Source: Leclercia sp. LSNIH1
GTDB lineage: Bacteria; Pseudomonadota; Gammaproteobacteria; Enterobacterales; Enterobacteriaceae
Assembly (NCBI RefSeq): GCF_002902985.1
Contig: NZ_CP026167.1
Span: 2,666,001-2,730,000, forward strand
DNA length: 64,000 nt
Direction of reading: 5' to 3'
Below are positions 19,889 through 28,219 of this stretch, in pieces (within the stretch, counting starts at the first letter, position 1; every line of letters begins with the position of its first letter). The translations under genes were made by a program, and so were the position numbers. The notes beneath the pieces were generated by a model. It made no database searches and had not been told where the DNA came from. It was given only the letters and a program-made list of their open reading frames with translations.

Positions 19889-21016
19889 ATGGCAATCCAC
19901 TTTCGTCGCAGTGCATTACAGGCTGGCGTGGCAGCGCTGATCGCTTCTGCATTCGCCGCACAGGCCGCGGATGTTCCACAGGTAAAAGTTACCGTCAATG
20001 ATAAACAGTGTGAGCCGATGACCATCACGGTCAATAGCGGTAAAACGCAGTTCATCATCCAGAACCACAGCCAGAAAGCGCTTGAGTGGGAGATCCTGAA
20101 AGGGGTGATGGTGGTGGAAGAGCGGGAAAACATCGCGCCGGGCTTTAGCCAGAAGATGACCGCCAACCTTGAGCCGGGCGAATACGACATGACCTGCGGC
20201 CTGCTGACCAACCCGAAAGGCAAGCTGATCGTGAAAGGTGCCGCCACCGCCGATGCCGCCAAAGGCGACGCGCTGTTGAGCCTCGGCGATGCCATTACCG
20301 CCTATAAAGCGTACGTCACTCAAGAGACCGCGGATCTGGTCGCGGGTACCAAAGCCTTTACCGACGCGGTGAAAGCGGGCGATATGGAAAAAGCGAAATC
20401 CCTCTATGCGCCGACCCGTCAGCACTACGAGCGTATCGAGCCGATTGCCGAGCTCTTCTCGGATCTCGATGGCAGCATTGACGCCCGTGAAGACGATTAC
20501 GAGCAGAAAGCCGCCGATCCGAAATTCACCGGTTTCCACCGCCTGGAGAAAGCGCTGTTTGGCGACAACTCCACCAAAGGGATGGAGCAGTACGCGGAGC
20601 AGCTGAACAGCGACGTGCTGGAGCTGCAAAAACGCATCAGTGAGCTGGCCTTCCCACCCTCAAAAGTGGTGGGTGGCGCGGCAGGGCTGATTGAAGAAGT
20701 GGCCGCCAGCAAGATCAGCGGGGAAGAAGATCGCTACAGCCATACCGACCTGTGGGACTTCCAGGCCAACGTCGAAGGCGCGCAGAAGATCGTTGACCTG
20801 CTGCGTCCTCAGCTGCAAAAAGATAACAGCGCCCTGCTGGAAAAAGTGGATGCCAACTTTAAGAAAGTGAATACCATTCTGGCGAAGTACCGCACCAAAG
20901 AGGGCTTTGAGACTTACGACAAGCTGACCGATGCCGACCGTAATGCCCTGAAAGGGCCGATTACCACCCTGGCGGAAGATCTGGCGCAGCTGCGTGGCGT
21001 ACTGGGTCTGGACTAA
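19889..21016 (+). CDS. efeO: Periplasmic iron-uptake protein EfeO
   Basis: EfeO is the periplasmic partner of EfeU. The 375-aa product has a signal peptide (cleavage near AAQAAD, residue 26), a cupredoxin domain at about residues 30-130 ([20 protein letters not shown]..., [15 protein letters not shown]), and a C-terminal M75 imelysin-like domain ([29 protein letters not shown] as the HxxE-type motif). It is the middle gene of efeUOB, with efeB starting 4 bp after its stop. Confidence 0.96.
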   Translation: MAIHFRRSALQAGVAALIASAFAAQAADVPQVKVTVNDKQCEPMTITVNSGKTQFIIQNHSQKALEWEILKGVMVVEERENIAPGFSQKMTANLEPGEYDMTCGLLTNPKGKLIVKGAATADAAKGDALLSLGDAITAYKAYVTQETADLVAGTKAFTDAVKAGDMEKAKSLYAPTRQHYERIEPIAELFSDLDGSIDAREDDYEQKAADPKFTGFHRLEKALFGDNSTKGMEQYAEQLNSDVLELQKRISELAFPPSKVVGGAAGLIEEVAASKISGEEDRYSHTDLWDFQANVEGAQKIVDLLRPQLQKDNSALLEKVDANFKKVNTILAKYRTKEGFETYDKLTDADRNALKGPITTLAEDLAQLRGVLGLD

Positions 21017-21020
21017 GTTG

Positions 21021-22304
21021 ATGAACAAGCATGACGAGTACGACGTGGCTGAACCTTCACGACGTCGGTTGTTAAAAGGGGTAGGGGCGCTTGGCGGCGC
21101 CCTTGCTCTGGCGGGTGGCTGTCCGGTGGCGCATGCGGCAAAACCGCAGAGTGCGCCGGGCACGCTCTCCCCGGATGCGCGAATGGAGACGCAGCCGTTT
21201 CACGGCCTGCATCAGGCCGGGATCTTAACCCCGCAGCAGGCTTCGATGATGCTGGTGGCTTTTGACGTGCTCGCCAGCGATAAAAGCGAGCTGGAGCGCC
21301 TGTTCCGTCTGCTGACCCAGCGCATTACCTTTCTGACCACCGGCGGCCCGGCGCCTGAGACGCCGAACCCGCGTCTGCCGCCGATGGATTCCGGTATTCT
21401 GGGGAGCTATATCGCCCCGGATAACCTCACCATGACGGTGTCGCTGGGGGCGTCGCTGTTTGATGACCGCTTTGGTCTGGCGGCGCAGAAACCGAAATCG
21501 TTGCAGAAGATGGTGCGCTTCCCGAATGACTCCCTGGATGCGGCGTTGTGCCATGGCGATCTGCTGATCCAGATCTGCGCCAATACCCAGGACACGGTGA
21601 TCCACGCCCTGCGGGATCTCATCAAGCACACCCCGGATCTGTTAAGCGTACGCTGGAAGCGGGAAGGGTTTATCTCTGACCACGCCGCGCGCAGCAAAGG
21701 CAAAGAGACCCCGGTGAACCTGCTCGGCTTTAAGGATGGCACCGCCAACCCCAACAGCCAGGATGGGCCATTAATGGATCGGGTGGTGTGGGTGACCGCC
21801 GATCAGGGCGAACCGGCCTGGGCGGTGGGCGGCAGCTATCAGGCTGTACGCATTATTCAGTTCCGCGTGGAGTTCTGGGACCGGACGCCGCTGAAAGAAC
21901 AGCAGACCATTTTTGGCCGCGACAAGCAGAGCGGTGCGCCGCTGGGCATGAAGAACGAGCACGACGTGCCGGATTACGCCAGCGACCCGGAGGGCAATGT
22001 TATCGCCCTCGACAGTCATATCCGCCTCGCCAACCCGCGCACTCAGGAGACCGAGCAAAACCTGATGATGCGCCGGGGCTACAGCTACTCGCTGGGGGTG
22101 ACCAATTCCGGTCAGCTGGATATGGGGCTGCTGTTTGTCTGTTTCCAGCACGATCTGGAGAAGGGCTTTTTGACCGTGCAGAAACGCCTGAACGGCGAGG
22201 CGCTGGAGGAGTACGTCAAACCCATTGGCGGAGGCTACTTCTTTGCGCTGCCTGGCATACAGGACAAAAACGGCTGGCTTGCTCAGGGGCTGCTTGAGGC
22301 CTGA
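21021..22304 (+). CDS. efeB: Deferrochelatase/peroxidase EfeB
   Basis: EfeB is a Tat-exported dye-decolorizing peroxidase that works with EfeUO and can take iron from haem or oxidise ferrous iron. The 427-aa product starts at the ATG at 21021 (4 bp after efeO); an in-frame upstream extension lies inside efeO and is rejected. The twin-arginine signal reads [20 protein letters not shown] (residues 12-31). The DyP core is visible: [10 protein letters not shown] with the catalytic Asp, and the conserved RRGYSYSLG segment. It is the last gene of the operon. Confidence 0.95.
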   Translation: MNKHDEYDVAEPSRRRLLKGVGALGGALALAGGCPVAHAAKPQSAPGTLSPDARMETQPFHGLHQAGILTPQQASMMLVAFDVLASDKSELERLFRLLTQRITFLTTGGPAPETPNPRLPPMDSGILGSYIAPDNLTMTVSLGASLFDDRFGLAAQKPKSLQKMVRFPNDSLDAALCHGDLLIQICANTQDTVIHALRDLIKHTPDLLSVRWKREGFISDHAARSKGKETPVNLLGFKDGTANPNSQDGPLMDRVVWVTADQGEPAWAVGGSYQAVRIIQFRVEFWDRTPLKEQQTIFGRDKQSGAPLGMKNEHDVPDYASDPEGNVIALDSHIRLANPRTQETEQNLMMRRGYSYSLGVTNSGQLDMGLLFVCFQHDLEKGFLTVQKRLNGEALEEYVKPIGGGYFFALPGIQDKNGWLAQGLLEA

Positions 22305-22309
22305 ATACC

Positions 22310-22343
22310 GTCCCGCTTACCCCTTAAGCGGGACAGTTTTTTT
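22310..22343 (+). terminator. Intrinsic terminator of efeUOB
   Basis: A 10-bp stem GTCCCGCTTA / TAAGCGGGAC is followed by seven T residues just after the efeB stop. Confidence 0.9.
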
Positions 22344-22529
22344 CTCGTCCCACTATCTCTTTGTTATAATTCTGTAATATCCCCATAGCAGACTAAGTAT
22401 CGCTGTCAGGCGAATCTTAAAAGTTGCATTCAGGTAAAAATAATGTTGCATTCATGCTAAATCCTGATGTACTTAAATTAAGAAAGCGGTAAACCTTACA
22501 GTGAACATGAATCACTCTGGAGATCGCGA

Positions 22530-23597
22530 ATGGTTGGGTCCTCAACTGGACATGGTAAACGCAACAACCGCAGCACACGGCGCGGAGGCCCACACTCCGG
22601 CAGCGATCTCTTCACCGAAAAATTCTCCCCCTCCACAGCAAATCCTGATTTTTCCGACCTAACGAATGGTGAGCATAGCGATTCGGCCGGGTCATTTAAC
22701 CAAGCAAGCTATGGCTTAGAAGGAAGCCAACCCTCAGATGTTTGTTCGCCTAATCGCACCGACTCTGGTGCGAGTGATGAATACCAACAACTCAAGGTGC
22801 TATCCATGGGAAGACAAAAAGCAGTGATCAAAGCTCGTCGTGAAGCAAAACGTGTGCTGAGACGGGATTCACGTAGCCATAAACAGCGTGAAGAAGAGTC
22901 GGTCACCTCGCTTGTGCAGATGAGTGGTGTTGAAGCAATTGGCATGGCGCGGGACTGCCGTGATACAACTCCAATTGCGGCACGCAACGACGCTCAGGCG
23001 CAGTACCTGAATGCTATTGAGAATAAGTCGCTTATTTTCGCCACCGGTGAAGCCGGGTGTGGGAAAACGTGGATAAGTGCAGCCAAAGCGGCAGAGGCTC
23101 TGATTCACAAAGATGTCGACAAGATCATTGTCACCCGGCCGGTGTTGCAGGCCGATGAAGATCTCGGCTTCTTGCCCGGTGATATTTCGGAGAAATTTGC
23201 GCCGTATTTCCGGCCCGTTTATGACGTGCTGGTGAAGCGTCTGGGGGCCTCTTTTATGCAGTACTGCCTGCGTCCCGAAATCGGTAAGGTTGAAATTGCG
23301 CCGTTCGCCTATATGCGCGGACGTACATTTGAAAATGCAGTTGTGATTCTCGACGAGGCTCAGAACGTAACTGCTGCGCAAATGAAGATGTTCTTAACGC
23401 GCCTCGGGGAGAACGTGACGGTTATCGTCAATGGCGATATCACCCAGTGCGACCTGCCGGCGGGGGTTCCGTCCGGGCTGAGCGACGCGCTGGCACGTTT
23501 TGAGGAAGATGAGATGGTGGGCATTGTGCGTTTCAATAAAGACGATTGCGTGCGCTCGGCGCTGTGCCAGCGGACGCTGCAGGTCTATTCCCGGTAA
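22530..23597 (+). CDS. phoH: PhoH ATPase
   Basis: PhoH is a cytoplasmic P-loop ATPase of the phosphate-starvation (Pho) regulon with a superfamily-1 helicase-like core. The 355-aa frame starts at an ATG with GGAG 7 nt upstream. Walker A is GEAGCGKT at residues 173-180, and Walker B is VVILDEAQN. The first 92 residues form a low-complexity Ser/Asn/Gly-rich tail with no fold I can name. An internal ATG at 22806 (MGRQKAVIKARREAKR), with AAGGTG upstream, would give a 263-aa core protein. I see no convincing pair of Pho-box halves upstream. Confidence 0.92.
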   Translation: MVGSSTGHGKRNNRSTRRGGPHSGSDLFTEKFSPSTANPDFSDLTNGEHSDSAGSFNQASYGLEGSQPSDVCSPNRTDSGASDEYQQLKVLSMGRQKAVIKARREAKRVLRRDSRSHKQREEESVTSLVQMSGVEAIGMARDCRDTTPIAARNDAQAQYLNAIENKSLIFATGEAGCGKTWISAAKAAEALIHKDVDKIIVTRPVLQADEDLGFLPGDISEKFAPYFRPVYDVLVKRLGASFMQYCLRPEIGKVEIAPFAYMRGRTFENAVVILDEAQNVTAAQMKMFLTRLGENVTVIVNGDITQCDLPAGVPSGLSDALARFEEDEMVGIVRFNKDDCVRSALCQRTLQVYSR

Positions 23598-24049
23598 TGG
23601 TATAACCTTCTCGTTTTACTTTCTTCTGCAATCCCTTCCCGGCGCAATGCCGGGAAGCTGCGTCTGTCAAAACACTTCTGTTGGGTTGTCTATTTAAAGA
23701 TCACATTATGATGATGTCATACTTATTTCGTATAGAAAATGCCGGGTATTACGCAACGTTTTGCTGTATCTATAAGTCTTAACGTTAATTCAAATGGGCT
23801 TTTTAATAAAAAAATGCAGAAGTGTGATATTAAATCATAATACCCACAAAATATGTATGAAAATCATGAGCAGGCTAATTATAAATAATCAATTAAACGT
23901 GAATGTTGTCACAATTCATTACTGCCATGCGAATATTAAGTTGGTCTCTTTCGGGCTATTATCTATGTTTCGTAGTAATCCAAACACAATTCTATAAAGA
24001 AACTTCCAGGGAATCCGTTTTCTCTGGACCATCACGCTGAGGGCCATAC
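23598..24049. other. AT-rich intergenic region between phoH and the alanine symporter
   Basis: This 452-bp stretch contains a hairpin CTTCCCGGC / GCCGGGAAG (23635-23657) 38 bp after phoH without a T-tract, a possible weak terminator. The remainder is AT-rich and presumably carries the promoter of the downstream gene. The open frame at 23794-23997 has no ribosome site or recognisable product, so I do not call it. Confidence 0.5.
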
Positions 24050-25543
24050 ATGAACGAACTGGTTGGTGCAATTAATGGTGTTATCTGGAGCCCGGCGTTA
24101 ATATTTTTATGCCTGGGTGTCGGCCTCTATTTCTCACTGCGTAGTCGCTTTCTGCAATTACGCCATGTTAAACATATGGTCGCGCTGATGTTTCAGGGGC
24201 GCGCCACCGATGCAGGGGTGTCGTCGTTTCAGGCACTGACGATGACGCTGGCAGGACGTGTGGGGACCGGGAATATTGCCGGCGTAGCGACCGCCATTAC
24301 CTTTGGTGGTCCTGGCGCGCTGTTCTGGATGTGGATGGTAGCCTTTTTGGGTGCCAGCTCTGCTTTTGTTGAATCCACGCTGGGTCAGGTTTATAAAGAG
24401 AAAATTAACGGTGAATATCGTGGTGGTCCTGCCTTTTATATTGAAAAAGGGCTGGGCGTAAAATGGTATGCATGGTTATTTGCTGTAGTGACTATTTTCT
24501 CCTGCGGCTTATTACTTCCAGGCGTACAGGCAAACTCTATTGGTGCCAGCCTGGATATTGCCTTCGGACTTAATCCGAATGTTACCGCCGCAATATTGGC
24601 CATACTGTTAAGCTTCATTATTTTCGGTGGTGTAAAAAGGATCGCCAGCTTTAGCAGCATGGTCGTTCCTTTTATGGCGCTCGGTTATATTATTGTGGCC
24701 TGCGTTATTATCGCCATTAATATTGAACAGCTTCCTTCCGTTATTCTGCTGATCTGGAAAAGTGCATTTGGCCTCGAAGCGGGCTTTGGCGCCGTTCTGG
24801 GGCAGGCGATCATGTGGGGCGTTAAGCGCGGGGTTTATTCCAACGAAGCGGCGCAGGGTACAGGGCCACATGCTTCATCAGCGGCCGAAGTCAGTCATCC
24901 GGCGAAACAGGGGCTGGTTCAGGCTTTCTCAGTCTATATCGACACGCTGTTCGTCTGCTCCGCTACCGGCTTTATGCTGTTGATCACCGGCTTGTATAAT
25001 GTTCAGGGCGTTGATGGCGCGGCAATCTACACCGGCATCGCAGGCGTGGCAGCAGGCCCTGGCTATGTGCAGACCGCGATGGAAAGTATGATGCCTGGTT
25101 TTGGTAACTACTTTGTCGCCATTGCGCTGTTCTTCTTTGCCTTCACCACTATTATTGCCTACTACTATATTGCTGAAACAAATATTGCCTTTATCAACCG
25201 CAAAATTAACCGCCCATGGCTGACGTTCTTGCTGAAAATATTCCTGTTAACCTCCACGGTATATGGCACCGTGCGTACTGCGGATCTGGCATGGGGTCTG
25301 GGCGATATTGGGGTCGGATTGATGGCGTGGCTTAACATTATTGCAATTGTTCTTTTACATAAAAAAGCATTTGCCAGCCTTAAAGATTATGAAACGCAGA
25401 AAGCGCAAGGTATCGATCCACAATTTGACCCGATCCGGCTTGGGATTAAAAATGCCGATCACTGGGTTAAGGAACGTAAAGATGAAAAAGGTGTGAACCC
25501 GGATCAGACATCTTCTCTGCCGGGAGGCCGTACAATAAGCTGA
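24050..25543 (+). CDS. Alanine/glycine:cation symporter (AGCS family)
   Basis: This 497-aa membrane protein imports alanine or glycine with sodium or protons. The family signature is present around residues 70-81 (AGRVGTGNIAGVA), together with EYRGGPAFYIEKGLG and the GVKRGVYSNEAAQGTGPHAS block, and about ten membrane segments. It resembles YaaJ-type carriers but lies far from the yaaJ locus, so it is probably an additional paralogue. GAGGGCC lies before the ATG. It is a single gene with its own terminator, in the slot that holds pga genes in E. coli K-12. Its codon choice (more ATT, TTA) looks slightly more AT-rich than its neighbours. Confidence 0.92.
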   Translation: MNELVGAINGVIWSPALIFLCLGVGLYFSLRSRFLQLRHVKHMVALMFQGRATDAGVSSFQALTMTLAGRVGTGNIAGVATAITFGGPGALFWMWMVAFLGASSAFVESTLGQVYKEKINGEYRGGPAFYIEKGLGVKWYAWLFAVVTIFSCGLLLPGVQANSIGASLDIAFGLNPNVTAAILAILLSFIIFGGVKRIASFSSMVVPFMALGYIIVACVIIAINIEQLPSVILLIWKSAFGLEAGFGAVLGQAIMWGVKRGVYSNEAAQGTGPHASSAAEVSHPAKQGLVQAFSVYIDTLFVCSATGFMLLITGLYNVQGVDGAAIYTGIAGVAAGPGYVQTAMESMMPGFGNYFVAIALFFFAFTTIIAYYYIAETNIAFINRKINRPWLTFLLKIFLLTSTVYGTVRTADLAWGLGDIGVGLMAWLNIIAIVLLHKKAFASLKDYETQKAQGIDPQFDPIRLGIKNADHWVKERKDEKGVNPDQTSSLPGGRTIS

Positions 25544-25550
25544 TGGCGCG

Positions 25551-25584
25551 AAAAAAGCCCGTACGAAAGTACGGGCTTTTTTTT
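25551..25584 (+). terminator. Intrinsic terminator of the alanine symporter gene
   Basis: Perfect 8-bp stem GCCCGTAC / GTACGGGC with a GAAA loop, A-run before and eight T after it, so it could work in both directions. The stem resembles the terminator of the distal repeat unit next to it (25728-25755). Confidence 0.92.
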
Positions 25585-25727
25585 AATAGCGTAGGGAGGG
25601 GGGATTGACTCGCTGCTCTCGCCCTACGGGCAGCCCACTCACTGCGTTCGCGGTCTGTCCAACTGGCTGTCGCCAGTTGTCGAACCCCGGTCGGGGATTC
25701 TCATCCCCCCCAGCGGAGAATATAAAA

Positions 25728-25755
25728 GAAAAAAGCCCGTACTTTCGTACGAGCT
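25728..25755 (-). terminator. Terminator of array unit A4
   Basis: Minus-strand stem AGCTCGTAC / GTACGGGCT followed by T residues; it differs from the other units, which have AGCTCGCAT / ATGCGGGCT. Confidence 0.7.
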
Positions 25756-25909
25756 CTTATCTCGAATATGGCGGTGAGGGGGGGATTGACTCGCTGCGCT
25801 CGCCCTACGGGCAGCCCACTCACTGCGTTCGTGGTCTGTCCAACTGGCTGCGCCAGTTGTCGAACCCCGGTCGGGGATTCTCATCCCCCCCACAGGCGAG
25901 CAACATGCG

Positions 25910-25938
25910 AAAAAAAAGCCCGCATTTGCATGCGAGCT
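25910..25938 (-). terminator. Terminator of array unit A3
   Basis: Minus-strand stem AGCTCGCAT / ATGCGGGCT (one G-U type pair) with a 4-nt loop and eight T, 12 nt after a tRNA 3' copy. Confidence 0.75.
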
Positions 25939-26092
25939 CTTCTTTAAATATGGCGGTGAGGGGGGGATTGACTCGCTGCGCTCGCCCTACGGGCAGCCCA
26001 CTCACTGCGTTCGCGGTCTGTCCAACTGGCTGCGCCAGTTGTCGAACCCCGGTCGGGGATTCTCATCCCCCCCCACAGGCGAGCAACATGCG

Positions 26093-26121
26093 AAAAAAAA
26101 GCCCGCATTTGCATGCGAGCT
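26093..26121 (-). terminator. Terminator of array unit A2
   Basis: Identical to the terminator of unit A1, 183 bp further along; stem of 9 bp followed by eight T on the minus strand. Confidence 0.75.
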
Positions 26122-26275
26122 CTTCTTTAAATATGGCGGTGAGGGGGGGATTGACTCGCTGCGCTCGCCCTACGGGCAGCCCACTCACTGCGTTCGCGGT
26201 CTGTCCAACTGGCTGCGCCAGTTGTCGAACCCCGGTCGGGGATTCTCATCCCCCCCCACAGGCGAGCAACATGCG

Positions 26276-26304
26276 AAAAAAAAGCCCGCATTTGCATGCG
26301 AGCT
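26276..26304 (-). terminator. Terminator of tRNA-Ser copy A (unit A1)
   Basis: The stem AGCTCGCAT / ATGCGGGCT with a 4-nt loop and eight T lies 12 nt after the CCA end of the tRNA, so it should end most serX transcripts. Confidence 0.88.
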
Positions 26305-26316
26305 CTTCTTTAAATA

Positions 26317-26404
26317 TGGCGGTGAGGGGGGGATTCGAACCCCCGATACGTTGCCGTATACACACTTTCCAGGCGTGCTCCTTCAGCCACTCGGACACCT
26401 CACC
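26317..26404 (-). tRNA. serX: tRNA-Ser (anticodon GGA), copy A
   Basis: An 88-nt class II tRNA with encoded CCA. The acceptor 5' end GGTGAGG pairs with CCTCACC near the 3' end; the anticodon loop CTGGAAA gives GGA; the variable arm and the T arm GGGGGTTCGAATCCCCC are intact. The sequence matches E. coli serX/serW. In E. coli, serX lies directly before ghrA; here copy B (29847-29934) has that position, so copy A may be the duplicate. The promoter at 26447-26475 is strong. Confidence 0.97.
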
Positions 26405-26446
26405 ATATTGTTTTGCTGCCTTTCTTCTCGGGGGCAACGGGGCGCT

Positions 26447-26475
26447 ACTATAGGGAGTCAGGCTAAAACGGTCAA
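26447..26475 (-). promoter_or_regulatory. Sigma70 promoter of tRNA-Ser copy A
   Basis: Minus-strand TTGACC and TATAGT are separated by exactly 17 bp and followed by a GC-rich discriminator (AGCGCCCC) typical of stringently controlled stable RNA genes. Confidence 0.85.
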
Positions 26476-26518
26476 GCAGATTTTCTGCTTTACTGCGCGT
26501 TCGGTTAAGCAATAAGCA

Positions 26519-26544
26519 GCTCCACGGTTTTCAGGCCGTGGAGC
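26519..26544 (-). terminator. Hairpin downstream of the hydrolase gene
   Basis: A 9-bp perfect stem GCTCCACGG / CCGTGGAGC with an 8-nt loop lies 6 bp beyond the stop of the minus-strand hydrolase gene. There is no proper T-run, so the terminator call is weak. Confidence 0.45.
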
Positions 26545-26550
26545 GGGCGA

Positions 26551-27228
26551 TTAGCGCTGTGAATCGAGTGCTTCCCCGTTCTTTACGACCTCTTGCGCTT
26601 TACCGTAGCTTTCAATCAGCAGCTGATAAGCCGGGAAGATATGGGTATAGACTTCTGCCCACTGCGATGCATCTTCACGATTCCAGGTGCGCTGGATCTC
26701 CGAGGCGACGGCGGCGGTATCCATCGGTACGACGCCAGCCTGGACGATACGTGCCAGGGTAATCTCCTGCGCCATTTTGCTGTAAGTGCCTGACGCATCG
26801 ATCACCGCAAATACCTTATAGCCGTCGGCCACCGCGCTGATCGACGGGAAGGCCATGCAGACGCTGGTAATGGTACCGGCGATAATCAGCGTCTTGCGCC
26901 CGGTCGCCTTCACAGCAGCGACGAAGTCCGGATTATCCCAGGCGTTAATCTCACCCTTACGCGCCACGTACTGCGCATGGGGTGCATTGGCGTGGATCTC
27001 CGGGATCAGCGGCCCGTTTGGCCCTTGCGGTACGGAGGCAGTGGTGATCACCGGGATATTCGCAAGAGTAGCGATTTTTGCCAGCGCCGCGGCGCGGGCA
27101 CGCAGTTCCGGCATCGGCATATCACCCACGGTCTGGAACAGGCCGCTCTGGTGATCGATAAGCAACATCACCGCATCATCGACATCAATGGCCGGACGGG
27201 CGCCGTTAAAGTTAGCAGGGGTAGACAT
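26551..27228 (-). CDS. Isochorismatase-like cysteine hydrolase (YcaC-type)
   Basis: This 225-aa soluble enzyme belongs to the isochorismatase-like hydrolases. The expected triad is visible: Asp25 ([10 protein letters not shown]), Lys91 ([12 protein letters not shown]) and Cys124 ([13 protein letters not shown]), with the non-proline cis-peptide region just before the Cys. The pattern LIDHQSGLF...DMP resembles YcaC-type hydrolases, whose physiological substrate is unknown. It lies 20 bp after the pirin gene and is probably co-transcribed with it. Both are divergent from a LysR gene. The cassette is absent from this place in E. coli K-12. Confidence 0.88.
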   Translation of the reverse strand: MSTPANFNGARPAIDVDDAVMLLIDHQSGLFQTVGDMPMPELRARAAALAKIATLANIPVITTASVPQGPNGPLIPEIHANAPHAQYVARKGEINAWDNPDFVAAVKATGRKTLIIAGTITSVCMAFPSISAVADGYKVFAVIDASGTYSKMAQEITLARIVQAGVVPMDTAAVASEIQRTWNREDASQWAEVYTHIFPAYQLLIESYGKAQEVVKNGEALDSQR

Positions 27229-27248
27229 GATTTTCTCCTTTATTACCT

Positions 27249-28109
27249 TCAGATCTGGCCGAAGCGGCCGGAATTGAAATCGCGAACGGCTTCGGCGATT
27301 TCGCTTTTACTGTTCATCACAAACGGGCCGTAGCCGACGATGGGTTCATTCAGCGGCTCCCCGGCCATCAGCAGCACTTTGGCATCGCTGCTGGCTTCCA
27401 GATGCAGCTTCTCCCCTTGCTGGCTCAGTACCACCAGCTGGGCTTCACCTGCCTGTGCGACGCCGTTCACCGTCACGCTGCCCTCCAGCACCACCAGCGC
27501 GGTGCTCCAGCCCTCAGGTTGGCTGAGCGTAAGATGGCTACCCTGATGCAGGGCGATGTCCCAGACGTTCAGCGGGGAGTAACTGTGCGCCGGACCGGTG
27601 GTCTCCTCGTAGCGTCCGGCGATCACCCGTAGCGATCCGCCGTCGTCAGGTAGCGTCACCACCGGGATCTGACGTTTTGTTATGCTCTGATAGCCCGGCG
27701 CCGTCATCTTGTCCTTCGCGGGCAGGTTGACCCACAGCTGCAACATTTTTAGTTCCCCTCCGTTTTGCGCAAAGGCCCTGGAGTGGAACTCCTCATGCAA
27801 AATGCCGGAGCCTGCGGTCATCCACTGCACGTCACCCGGGCCAATCACGCCGCCTTTACCGGTGGAATCGCGGTGTTCAACTTCGCCGGAATAGACGATG
27901 GTCACCGTTTCAAAGCCGCGGTGCGGGTGATGGCCCACGCCGCGTTTCGCGCCATCCGCCGGGAACGAGTAAGGCCCGGCGTAATCCAGCAGTAAAAATG
28001 GGCTCAGTGGCTCACCATGGGTCTGGTATGAAAACATCGAACGCACCGGAAAACCGTCGCCAACCCAGTGCGGCCGGGGTGCGGTATAAATGCCTGTTAC
28101 GTTTTTCAT
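27249..28109 (-). CDS. Pirin family protein
   Basis: This 286-aa bicupin begins [20 protein letters not shown] with GGAGAAACC before its ATG; an in-frame extension to 28190 has no ribosome site. The N-terminal cupin keeps the metal ligands of pirins: His61 and His63 in [12 protein letters not shown] and His105 and Glu107 in GILHEEF. Some bacterial pirins are quercetin 2,3-dioxygenases or redox-linked regulators; which applies here is unknown. It is the first gene of a two-gene unit with the isochorismatase-like hydrolase, divergent from the LysR regulator. Confidence 0.9.
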   Translation of the reverse strand: MKNVTGIYTAPRPHWVGDGFPVRSMFSYQTHGEPLSPFLLLDYAGPYSFPADGAKRGVGHHPHRGFETVTIVYSGEVEHRDSTGKGGVIGPGDVQWMTAGSGILHEEFHSRAFAQNGGELKMLQLWVNLPAKDKMTAPGYQSITKRQIPVVTLPDDGGSLRVIAGRYEETTGPAHSYSPLNVWDIALHQGSHLTLSQPEGWSTALVVLEGSVTVNGVAQAGEAQLVVLSQQGEKLHLEASSDAKVLLMAGEPLNEPIVGYGPFVMNSKSEIAEAVRDFNSGRFGQI

Positions 28110-28191
28110 CGGTTTCTCCTGATGTTCTGTTGATGTAATTAGCTTATATTCAGGGTTAATATTCCGGTAGATAGTGAAAATGACATGCACT

Positions 28192-28207
28192 GTTCCATTT
28201 ATGGAAC
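28192..28207. promoter_or_regulatory. Perfect 16-bp palindrome in the pirin-LysR intergenic region
   Basis: GTTCCAT-TT-ATGGAAC is a perfect inverted repeat located 12 bp before the LysR start codon and 82 bp before the divergent pirin start. LysR regulators normally bind such dyads between their own gene and a divergent target, so this is a likely operator for the neighbouring LysR protein. Confidence 0.6.
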
Positions 28208-28219
28208 GATGAGGACGTT

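Larger units (their letters stand above)
25588..26316 (-). repeat. serX downstream tandem array A (four units of 181-183 bp, RtT-like)
   Basis: Read on the minus strand after the tRNA-Ser gene, four units follow head to tail: 26316-26134, 26133-25951, 25950-25769 and 25768-25588. The first three end in an exact copy of the last 19 bp of the tRNA (including CCA); the fourth ends in a degenerate copy. Each starts with an intrinsic terminator and continues with a GC-rich segment able to fold (CAACTGG-CGCA-CCAGTTG and others). This is the layout of the tyrT repeats of E. coli, which give the RtT RNA. The period of 183 keeps open frames in phase, producing artefactual long ORFs. Confidence 0.9.

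Noticed and set aside
22402..22435. CTGTCAGG considered as a Pho box for phoH
   Set aside because: Only one half-site resembles CTGTCAT; the required direct repeat 11 bp away is not convincing.
23794..23997. 67-codon frame between phoH and the alanine symporter
   Set aside because: It has no ribosome site, AT-rich random-like composition and no recognisable product.
25588..26316. CRISPR array
   Set aside because: The 183-bp units are contiguous and near-identical, with no short repeats separated by unique spacers and no cas genes in the window.
25605..26453. 282-codon plus-strand frame through array A encoding a repeated 61-residue segment
   Set aside because: It arises because the repeat period is a multiple of three. 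It lacks a ribosome site, runs antisense to the tRNA transcript and has no recognisable protein family.
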